From positions 1 to 64,000 of the forward strand of contig JADDOH010001528.1 in NCBI GenBank assembly GCA_016648135.1: a DNA stretch of 64,000 nucleotides. The letters run 5' to 3'. Positions within the stretch are counted from its first letter, which is position 1. Each line of letters starts with the position of its first letter. The position numbers and the translations under genes were made by a program. The notes under the pieces were generated by a model. It had not been told where the DNA came from and ran no database searches. It saw only the letters and a list, made by a program, of their open reading frames with translations. Positions 48,601 to 60,600 of this stretch are shown here, piece by piece. This DNA comes from Agrypnia vestita. Taxonomy: Eukaryota > Arthropoda > Insecta > Trichoptera > Phryganeidae.

Positions 48601-51600
48601 TTCCGCGGACTTTTGGACCTCCCCTCGCATACTTCGCTCCGTCGATACGCGCGGGACGAGCTGTCACAAGGCGGGATTAAATACAATGAACTCCTCACTG
48701 AACATTCCTGCGAGTCTGTCCGTCAACGTGAAAAATCGGGTAATCATCTTAGCCGACTAATTTGGCAACCTTTCCGTGCGTTTGCGACGCTCACTGTTTA
48801 TGTATTACCTCACTATTTATTTATTTATTCGCGGTGTTTAAGAACGATCCGCGACCGCTGTAGTCGTGTCGAGCGGCGATGGACGCGATCTAGAAGCTAC
48901 CATCGCGACCTGCCGCAACACGGCAGTCCCGTGCGGCGATAACGGGAGCTGTCCAAACGTCACGCGTTGTGACGATCCTCGACAAACAAAATAACGAGAC
49001 AGTCCAGACGCCAGGACGAGTGGAGCGGCGACCCCGACCTTGGTCCCCGATATCGGGTTACGAGGAGTTTCGCAGCGCGATGACGCTCAACACTTGTCAC
49101 GAGCCTCGTGACTGCGCGCGACGCGTGACCCGGCGGAAGCTCGTCTCGGGGACGTACTCATCTATCGGCGGCGGCGACTGCACTGGCGGCCGCGCGCTTT
49201 CCACTCGGCGCCCGCCGCGCCGCACCGAAATACTCCGACCCGCGGGGCCGACACGCCGGCGGAGGAGACTCCTCGAGGAGTAACCTCGTACCACCAGTTA
49301 CGCAGATCCGCAATGCGAAGTAAAAGTGATGTGCATCTATCCGTTACGTTACTACCCGGGGTACCCGGGTTCCCAGAGTGGATGGACGTGCTCCCGTGCA
49401 TTACTTTGTTTTGTATGTCACATCTTGATATTTAGACAACGGAAGACCCCCTGGCAAGAAGTCGTTAAGAAGTCATTCAAGTGAGATAATTAGACATTTG
49501 CATTTCGCCTTTGAAAAATATGTTTAATTGCTAATTCAAGATTAATTTCTATTGATTTATGGCACTAAAATATCCAAAAAGTATTTACTAAGTAAAGAAA
49601 ACGCACTTATGCACATAAAAATAAGAATATACTATATTTTCCTAAAAAAAATAGTTAACAACCGTTTTTTCGCCTCTGGAACTCATTTTTAATAGAATAA
49701 CACCTATTTAAGATTGTTAAAACACGAACATCAAACAACCCTTCGAATGCTATTTGTTTTTACCATCCATTATCCAAAATTACAAAATACCTGGCATGTT
49801 AATTAATAATACAAAACGTGGTATGTACCATTTAAAATTATTGAAAAATAATATATAAGTACATATTATAATAGTCTTCGAATAAAAACAAATATATGAC
49901 AGTACTGCCAGAGTAAAATTTGTATTAACCAAAAATATTCCCATCAAATTAAAAGGCGTGTTAATTTCAGAATGATGGCATGAACATGTTATTATGTTCT
50001 TCCCATTACTAACTGATTTGATTTTAATGAAAAAGTGTAGTTAACATGTTCATCCCTAAGATTTGAACATGTTCTAATTATTTTTAAGTTCCGAACTTAT
50101 TGCTAATGGAAAGAGCGTATAATATTTAGCTTACACGGCTTATTAACTCATTTCTGACAAAAATGTTAGTTAACAACTTGTTGTCATGGGGTCTTCAATG
50201 GTCATATAGCTTCCTATACTTCTCGTAGCAATGTCCGTCTCATTGTACTTGCTTAGTATTTATTTATTTATTTAACGCTTTTAATGGGCTTTTACAAAAT
50301 ATATAAAATAAAAATAAAATCGCATAAGACAGATACGTAGTTAAAAAGATTCAAGTACATATTACAAAAGATTAGTGTGAATTTAGATTGTAGATAAAAA
50401 GATTCAAGTACATGTAATAGATTTGTGTAAATTTAGATTGTAGATAAAAAGATTCAAGCACATATAATAGATTTGTGTAAATTAAAAGAGAAGTTTAAAC
50501 AGGAAGAGGAAAAATAAAAATTTATTTATTCGTTAGCATTTAGTTGAGACGTAAAGAATTGTTTCAATTTATTCCTACACACAGTTATACTATCAGCACA
50601 AATGTTGACCACCTCCGTATGCTCATTCCCTAATGAGTTTGCTAATGCATTAGTTTTGACATTTCCTCTATAATAGAACAATGCACTGTGTCTTGATGAC
50701 CTCGATGGTGCATATAAGTCGATCAGACTAACAGTCTGGGGGCAATCAATCATGTTATTTACGATCCTATACAGATATATTACGTCTTTCACAGTGCGTC
50801 ACACAGACAAGTTTATAAGTTTTTTTTAATAACTAACATTAGCGCCGTATTTTTCATTTATATCTTCAGTTCTGGCTACGGATATGTATTATGTGCAGTT
50901 TATTATATATTAAATTTATAGCATTGAGATCTTCATCGTCTTTACTTCTTTGAAATAGCTAAAATCAAGCAATATTAATTGATTAATTAATTAAGCAGTT
51001 AATGTTGATTGTTTCACTGCAATATAAATTATTTTCTTAAATAATGGGGATCCGAGCGGATAAAAGCATCTGACGTTTATAAATAAATTTATTTAAACTT
51101 GAAGTCAAAAAACTGGTAGCCGGGTAGTAAGTAAAAAGCCATAGATAATTAATTGGCTAGAATGAATTTAAAAACAATTGTAATGATTGGAAATTTTTAA
51201 CAACGATAAAACGTGTAGAAATTTTGATACTAGAATTAAGAAACACTTACGATGTTGAGACAGCAACAACTATTGTGAATTTTCTAATCAGCTTTTGGAA
51301 AAAAATATTTTTTTTTAAATTTTCCATGCCAATAACATTTTACAGTAAGATAAATTGAAATTTTTAGAAATTAAAAAAGTGTTAATAGCAAATTAAATAT
51401 AATATATAAATAACCAAATCCTTTTTGCAAAAAGGTACATTTCAAATTTGTTTTCACATTAGTTAGAAATTAGTTATTCAACTCGGATACATTGTATCCT
51501 GTATCCTGACGAAGGGGTCATTGGCCCCGCAACATGTTGATTATTCTATGAATAGTGGTTTTATACAAAATGTTTTATTTTTATTATTGATTATGCCACT

Positions 51601-54600
51601 AAACTATGTAATGCATTTTGCAGTTATGCCAAATGCAACGATATACAGGGTGTCTCATAGCTAGTAGCAAAAACTTCGGGGGAGTCATCTTCACGCAATT
51701 TAAAATGGAAAATATTTTTTACACTTTGGGTGAAATGCCGCCAATTACAGACGTAAGCGACATGTAGGTTTGCATTTTTTTCAATATTTTAAACTTATTT
51801 CCAGTAAAACGTTGGACAGTTACTAAAAGTAAAATAAAATTATTAAAGCCTTGCAGAAATATGAAAAATATTTTTTGTCATTTTATTTGACTTGCACTGA
51901 ATCGAATAAATTTTTGATACTCCGCCTAAGCTGCAGTAGCGACACTTTAACATTTTACGGTACATAAGTAAGAAATATTGAAAAAAAAAATTACAAACTT
52001 TGATGTCGTATTTCCGCAACTGTCGATACTTCGCCCCAATTATAAAGAACATTTCCTATTCAAAATCTAGCGAATACTCCCCGGAGTTTTTGCTACTAGC
52101 TATGAGATACAGTGCCTAGTGTTTCACGGCCGATCACGCGCGGCGCTCTAGATCCAGACAGCTCTATCTGGTCAATGTTTGTTTGTTCTCATTTGTCGCG
52201 ATGCACTTTGGCGCCTTCCCGAATTAGGCCAGCACGTGCGGCCCGACATCGGGGCCAGCTGACCGGCCGATAGCGTTTCGCCATCGTCCAGCCGCTGAGG
52301 CGACGCCATTTTCCCGCGTTTCCACCATTCGAGGGTAAAAAAGCGAAGGCAGCGGTACCCGAAAAAATGAGCACCCGGGTACCAACATAAACGGCTAAAA
52401 TGAATTTAAAAAAAAACAGAGTTTACAAATTAACTAATTTTTTTAGACACTTTTTTGTGATGGTTGTATTCATGTAAAAATCAACAATAATCGCTAAGAA
52501 GTTGCAGTTTCTGATTTCGCAATAGGCATACTTCAATAATTACTCATATTTCAATAATTACTGCTTCATTAATTATGAAAATAAGTAACGAAATTTACTG
52601 TCAGAAATGTACGCACATGTTTATCGAATAAAACCACGGAAGCAATAACACTAAAGATATTGTACTTCAATATTCTCGTTCTAAATATATCAAATATAAA
52701 AATACTTGATTTTAACACTTTTAAATTTAAAAATAACACTTTTTTAACACATAAAATGAGGTTAAATGACAATAGAACTCGTTCATTCATTCAAAAACTT
52801 GAAATGCAACCAATGATAAGCCTTAAAAACTCATAAACGCAGATAAAATAGGCCGAATTCGCATACCTGTCTAGGGAGCGCAGATCTGCGCTCCGACACC
52901 GGACCAGTTAATTTGTAATGATTGGAATCATTTTTATATCGGTAAAACTTGTAGAAATATTGATATTAGAATTATATTATGTTTTGAATGCGGCCACCGA
53001 GGTTTACTAAAGGAAATATGGCTCTGTCAGGGGCGTGCAGTGAGAACATTGCTGCATGACTTTTTTTGAATTTTTTAAAAATAAAATATAATATATTTCC
53101 TAATATTCCTATCACAGTAATTTTATGACATGATAATATTCATGTCGAAAAAGTCATGCTTCAATGTTCTCACTGCACGTGCCTGGGCACTTCCAAAATG
53201 ATGTTTCCAAATAACTATTAAAAGCAAAGGCAGCAATATTCATTTCAACCAAACAACCCCCAAGGATGTGTGACGTGACAAAATGGCCGCTTCATACTAA
53301 AGTTAGAGTTGATGTCGATGTTAGACTGAAACATCATAACAAAGACAGCAATATCCAATTATGTAATGCAGCAATAAATCAGAAATCTATTAGTAGCAAA
53401 CACAACAATATCCATCCCAATTATAATAATTTCGCTGTCTGTTTGTGTGTCTCGGTAACTTCGTGTAACGTCCGTAACTTCTTTATAGTAATTTTTTCCT
53501 TTTTTAATAAATAAATAAATACCCGTTTTCGACGGGTTACAGCTAGTATTTAAATAATCATTAAATTACGTGAAAAACATTAAATCTGTCAACTACGCGA
53601 GTTTAATGATATTTTTATATTTCACTGCTCAAGTTTCTAGAATAACAGAATCTAACGACTCATGTACAAGTATAATAACATTAATCTTGTTGAAGTAAAT
53701 TTCATAGTTGGATGTCATTACTAAACGTAATCATCCAACGTCACGAATAATAAAAGGCGGGCACTTGCGATATTGCGAGGGAAGGCGCCCACGCTTTTAT
53801 TTGGAGAGTGACACAAAAATTTTTTGGCCGAAAATTTATTTAGTAACTACATATAATGTAAGCATGGTTAAAAATATTTTTTTCATGTACCCAGCGTACA
53901 AAATCACTTGTGGTGAGCTCATTAACTAGTTTCCCATATAAAACTTTGATCAATTGATTGATTCGTGTATTGTCATCGAGAATACGTCCGTGCGCAAAAT
54001 TTCAGCTCGACTGGACGTTGGGAAGCGGGTGAAACATCGATTATAAGATTCCGCCCAGACAAACAGACAAACGGTGTAGTTAATATGAGCGTGGTAAAAA
54101 TCAATTCAGAGAAGTTTACCGACCACCCGCTTGCCCCGGTCCAAAATACTGGACTTCCGCGGATATCTGCGCGTAAAAACCTTTTATGCATTTGAAAACA
54201 AATTGATCACGATAAAAATAAACAAAAAAATTGGTCATGCTGTATGTTTATTTATCTATGACGAACAACTATTATCTTTGTCCACTTACATAGAAAATAA
54301 TGTTATTACGGTAAAATCTTGATTACACGTTTGCGCGTCACGCGGCCTGCCGGGACAGTCCAGGACAACTGTTTGTTAAAACGTGGGGCAAGCGAGTGGC
54401 CAAAGACGATCCGAGCGTATTAAATGTTTAGACAGACCTGACTCCTCCAGTTCCGGTCGCTATCGCCTGCACTTCCGGCCGCACTGCGCGCCGGCACTAC
54501 TCGCGATGGCAACGGCCGCTGCGCATCGCAACTTCGGCAAGGGAGGGGGGAGGGTTGTACACAATAGTCAGGGGCGCTAAACCGTCGACAGAGATTGTCC

Positions 54601-57600
54601 AATTTGCAATGCGCCGCCTCGGGAACAAGATCTCGAAACTCGTTGACATTTTTCCTCGTAGGAGCATAACCGAACCAAATAAATACTTAAAGCCATGTAT
54701 TCACTAGGGGACAAATCGCGAAACATTCCGCTCGGCATGTCGCATCAACATCTACGCTCATGTTTCGGGGACAATGACGCGGTCATTTGACGTGTACACA
54801 CCGGGACTCGCATATCTTGTCGCGGAAATGTCACCCGATGACAGTTATGTTACGATGACAGCTGCGGTATCTCATTTGGCGAAAACGGGGTTCCGCGCAA
54901 TTCGAAATGTTTTTTTTGGGTCGCAATTTCAAATTAACGAGGTTTTACTGTAGTAAATTGAATATTATTAAAAACAAGGTCCTTTTTGCAAATAATTATT
55001 GTTTTCCAGACGTCGCAGAAATATCTCGCCCTATGAGGTTATATGATAGCCACGTATCTGTTTATGTTAATGAGTTTATCGAAAAGTAAGAGGAGAAAAA
55101 AGGGGAGAATGCGAAATTATTTACTGCAAAGAGAAAGAAGGACGGACATTCTATGCGATCTTCGATCGATACAGCTCGATGAGTTCAAGAACGATTTCGT
55201 TTCCTCGCATTGTCATCTTAACAGATACAGCGCATGCGTATTCACTTGTAAACATACCACGTGGTACTGACGCTCCGCGGAATGTTGCAGTGAGTACGCT
55301 CGGGTACCGTGCGCATGGCAACGTTGCCACGGCACGTAGAAATGCCGCGCTATGTTGTGCGCGAGGTCGCGGAACAGTGCACGACGTTGCAACGTCACGT
55401 AGACTCTATGCCGCGCGTGCTGTTGAGGGACAATTTGTCCCCTAGTGAATACATGGCTTAAGACTATGCCAGTAGGATCGAGTATAGTTAAATGGACTGA
55501 TTCTCTACTAGAGGTAAATTTACAGTTCACGTCTTAGCTAAGCCCTGCTTTTACAACTAACTAACGCCGTTTCTCCGCAGGGGCAGGCAGAGAGGATTGA
55601 ACGCCGCACTCTTCTATCCTGGCACACCACTTTTACTCCGGCCACATTCATACATCTTCTCGTACAAGTTCTACGGTTGTTGCGGCTTTTAACAGGGCCA
55701 TCCTCAAATACCTGTAGTACAATGTATAGTATATTTTTGACGGGTCAAGGAGAAGCGATGTCATCCAGTAGCCGCGCTGCCGTCCGCGCGTTGTAATTTC
55801 GTTTTTTTTTAGCTGTGAATTTCAGAAAGTTACGGACTTACGGGGCAGACAGACAATTAAATTATTATACTTAGATTTTGTTATTGTTCATGTTTATTTA
55901 AGTTTTTTAAAGTGTTAATTTTTTTTAAATAAATTATATTCATTGCTCATTTTTTAATTATTTTTATAACGTATTTATATCACTATTGTTTCATTTTTTA
56001 AAAATGTTTTATGCTAAGTATAGAATTTTGCACTTTGTATAATGTTGTGAAAGCTCAGCATGCTGTTGATAACAACATAACATAACAAAATACTCAATAA
56101 ATTAATTTTATAAAAACAATTCTGAATTGGTATATCACTGCTAAATGTGTGCTAAAGATAGCAAATTTACATAAGCTTCAGGCGAGACAACTCATTTATA
56201 CAAAATGTGCCGACTTTGTGAGAAATACATCGGCCTATCTGTTCAGTAGTGCTATAGATTTTCAGATATAAATATTTACTGATCAACTTAAATATGGACG
56301 AGTAATATTATACATGGTGTCTCTTAAATACATACTAGCAAAATCTTCGGAAAAGTATTTTTCATTAAATTTTGAATACAAAATATTCCAATTAAGATAA
56401 ATTACGTCTCAGTATAATTACGACCTGTATGAGCTGGCTTAAGTGATCACTCTACACGATGCGACGTTCACGATTCCACCGTAAGAACATCCGCACACTA
56501 TCAAAATTTTGAAAATTGCTTACATGTTCCATGTATTTGAAGGGACTATGCTAGAGACATCTGTAGTCCTCCTCATGAAATAGAATACATTGATTTCGCA
56601 GCTGGTAAGACAGCGTTCATAAACCACGTGGCCCGAGCAAGGGGAGTGGGGTTAGGTAAAATGCTACGCTGGACTACGTGAGGGGAGGGGGGGGGGTCAG
56701 AAAAACGCGCCAAGTGTGTAGTGGAGTATAATATGGCGCTACACTGTAGTACTTAGAGCAGAATAGACCCATCACTGCACCACAGCCAAAAGGGAGCGTT
56801 CATAGACTATGTGGTTCTATTTTGTATCAATTGTGCCAAATAAAATAAATGTTAGAATTACGTAGGTAGACTCTTACCCCCCCCATACCCCCACGTAGCA
56901 TTCTACCTAACCGCCCTCCCTTGATCGGACATGTGTGGACGCTCCCAAACTATCCGACACCAGCCGTGCAACTCCTGACCCCTTCCTCAGTAGCAAACTT
57001 CGCTGGGTTCGTCCGTCTGGTCGGCGATGTTCCCTGCCTCGTCTGCCTATTGGGTACGTACGTCATGCCTTATGTCCAGTGAGCGCATTTGCACAGTGGA
57101 AGACGTTAAAACAATGCCAATTTTGACTGAGAGAAGGCAGGGCTGATGTGGGAGCTTTTGCTATCATATTATCGCTATTGCGTATCAAATTCACATGGTT
57201 CCTTGCAAAGAGGAACTGTTTTTGTCCAGGATCTGACATGTCTCCTGTGATTTTTCTCACTCTATCGAACGGACGATGCAGGAGAGCTGAACCGGAATGC
57301 AGGAGAGTTGGCCGGTCTCGACACTAATACAACTCCCGGGCTTACTCTTCCCTCCCACGCGAGAGGGCTCGGTGCCAAAACAACCAATCGACACAAACTT
57401 CAGACAAGAGAGTTCATTTATATAAAATGTGTCGGCTTTGAGAGAAACACATCACTCGGCCAATCTGCATGTAAACATTCAGTAGTGATATAGATGTTTA
57501 CACGCAAACAGTGACGAGGCAACTGATATCTGGACACGTGTTTATATAATAGTGTGCGTCGGTTCTCTCACTGAGCGCGTGTCAAATTAAGATTTATTAT

Positions 57601-60600
57601 ACAGGGTGTCTCATAGCTAGTAGCAAAATCTTCGGGGGAGTCTTCTTCATTCAATTTAAATAAAAAATATTGTTTACACTTTGTGTGAAATGTCGATAGT
57701 TACGGAGATATGCGATATCAAAGTTTGTATTTTTATTCTCAATATTTCCGACTTATTTCCTGCAAGGGGCTGGCAGAAGAGGAACGAAAGTAGACTGAAT
57801 GCTGTGGAGATGAGGTCCCTTAGACGTATGTGTGGCAAATCCATTTATGATAGAGTAAAGAATGAAGATTTTAGGAATGAATGTAAAGCTGATCTTAGTA
57901 TAGTTAATAGAATTAAAAAAAGGGTCGCTCAGGTAGTTTTGGCATGTCGAGTGCATGAATGAGGAAATAATGGTGAGAAAGATGTATAATGCAAATGTGG
58001 ACAGTGCTAGAAGGAGAGAGGGACCGCGGAAGACGTGGCACGACTAGATTAACCAGATACTGGAAGATGGTTCCGTTAGAAGCCTCAACAAGAGTGTGGC
58101 GCTCTATCCTTTCTGCTTACCCCTACGGGGAAACGGCGTGGTTGTAATAAGTAGTTTCTGTAAAATGTTGGGGTATCACCACAGTAACTTATACGAAGAA
58201 TTAAAAATTCCTTTGCTTTTAATACAAGTTAAATAAAATGACAAAAACCTTAAAAAAATATTTTTCCAAGGTTTTAACAATTTTATATAACTTATATCAA
58301 AGAAAATAAATTTTTGATATTCCATATAGTGATAGTTTAACTGAAAAAGACAAAAACATTGGAAAAAAAATGCAACTTGGATGTAGCTTATCTCCGTGAC
58401 TTTCGACATGTCATCTACAGTGTAAAGAATATTTTCTATTTAAAATTTCACAAATACTCCCCTAGGTTTTTGCTACTAGCTGTGGACACCTGTATATTAT
58501 TTTTGAAGTTATACTTCTTTACATGCATTTAGGTGAAATTTTAGCTATCCACTCGCTTTCCCGGTCCATAATAGTGAACTTTCGGAGAGATGCAAACGAT
58601 GATAGGACAGGAGGCACTAACCTCTGGAGAACAGACCACATTTTGTAAATTTTCGGAGTTATTTTAAAATGTGTACTGCCTTTGCGATTTTTTTTATTGT
58701 GTACTTTTTTTTAATACCGTTTAAACTTTGAGGACGCCTCTTTGTTTTTACTCATTTTTAACTATGCACCTTATCCACACAAATAAATAAATAAATATTA
58801 TAATATTTTTTTTTAGTTATTTCAGCAAACATTTTGTACAAAGTTGAGTCAGTTTCAACATTTATAAATACAACTAAAAAAATAAATAAAAATAATTAGC
58901 TTGGGAATTTTCCCCTTTTCTAGAAGATATGCTAATAGCTGGACTATATGATGATCGGTCTTTTCTCTCGGAGATGAACCTCCTTGACCCGGCGAAACGA
59001 TTGTCACAACACTGGGTTATTAATAAAACGGATTAGACAGCTACTTGGCAGAGGGCCTGGCTATCTATCAAATTGAAACGGTTGCATATTCCACACATCT
59101 TGACGATTTTTGTAGATACCATGCTCATAAGCTCTAAATACTACAATATCGGCATGCTAAACAACTAATTCTGGAGAAGACCTAAATACTGCAATTCTAC
59201 AAAGAACCTCATCTTCGTAAAATCAAAACAAACACACACTCCCTCGCTACCTGATGAAGATCACTTTGTCGAATCCACTTTCACAAGTCTTAATATAACC
59301 AATAATGCGTAGCAACTTAACTGGACCAAAGATGAAAACTAAATTCGGTTAATGGCAGCTAGCTTCCTCGCATAATTTTTGAACAATGGCTCACAAAAAA
59401 GGCAGTGAAACTAAATAGAAATCCAAACAATTATTAAATATTAGAACTAAATTACTTTCAAAATAAAATTAGGCAAATTCTACACATTAAAACATATTTA
59501 TCAAAACTTCTTCTTTTAAATGATTTTAATTAATATCGGTCGGGCATACTATTTCTGTGTGTGAGTATCGTCAAGATCATAGAACAATGACGGATGTGCC
59601 AAAAATTCCATATTGACTTTTTCGGATCGTTAAAAAGTGAAAAAAGAAGCAATCTAATGGTATATAAAAAGTGTTTTTTCTCATTAATTAATTTAGAAAA
59701 TACGAAGTCGGTATAACAACGGTTCTGATTTGCGATCGTAGAACAATGCAGCATGTGTAAAAATGTCGTTGTACTGTATCGACTTTAAATAACTAACCCA
59801 AGTTTCAAAGGAAAATCTTTTGTAGTTATCGAGCTACGACACAAAGTGTCTTTTATGTAAATAAAACTTCAAACCGCTCTCCTGCAAACTTGAAAAAAAT
59901 CACATGCGTCATTGTTCTACGATTACGACGATATGGGATGTATAAAATATATAATTTTGTTTGTAAAGTCATTTGAATAATAACTGTACATAATTAATTA
60001 TAGTTTGAAATACTACTAGGCGGACCAAGAAGGAGACGAGGATTCCAGACAACTCACATGTTACATAGTATTGCTACTAGGAGCAAGTTGCTGCTAGATT
60101 GTCTACTAGACTGTTCCACCTGGCTGCCAGCAAGCATTAGTGATGGACAAACCGTTATTTTAACCGGTTACACGTGGAACAGTTATATGAGATTTGTAAC
60201 CGATTGTGTGGTTGCCTGTCGAATTGCGAAAAATCAGTAACCAACAGAGATCACCAAAATATATAAACATGAATTAATGGAATTTTTTTGGTCCACACTC
60301 TGGTTCAACGCTGGTACCATTGTTGACTCGTTTAAAAAATTTACTGCGAGCTCGTAAATTTTCAAACAATTACGAAAAGGTCAACCTAAATACTCCTAAA
60401 AATATAATTTCTTGGTAGATGAAACGCACTTTATTACAAAATGCAGTTTTTACTTGGAGACTCGGATTGGAATGAATTTTAAAATTAAAAAAAAATACAT
60501 CTCTTGTAAAAAATATTTTTTGGTCACTAGGGGATTTGATTATGCAAGAATAAGGTGTCTCATAGCAAGTAGCAAATACTTCAGGGGTGTCTTCTTTGTG

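Noticed and set aside
49097..49401. Arginine-rich frames in the CpG block as a coding exon
   Set aside because: Arginine/proline/glycine wording on all frames is what CG-rich DNA yields; no conserved motif or matching splice phase was found.
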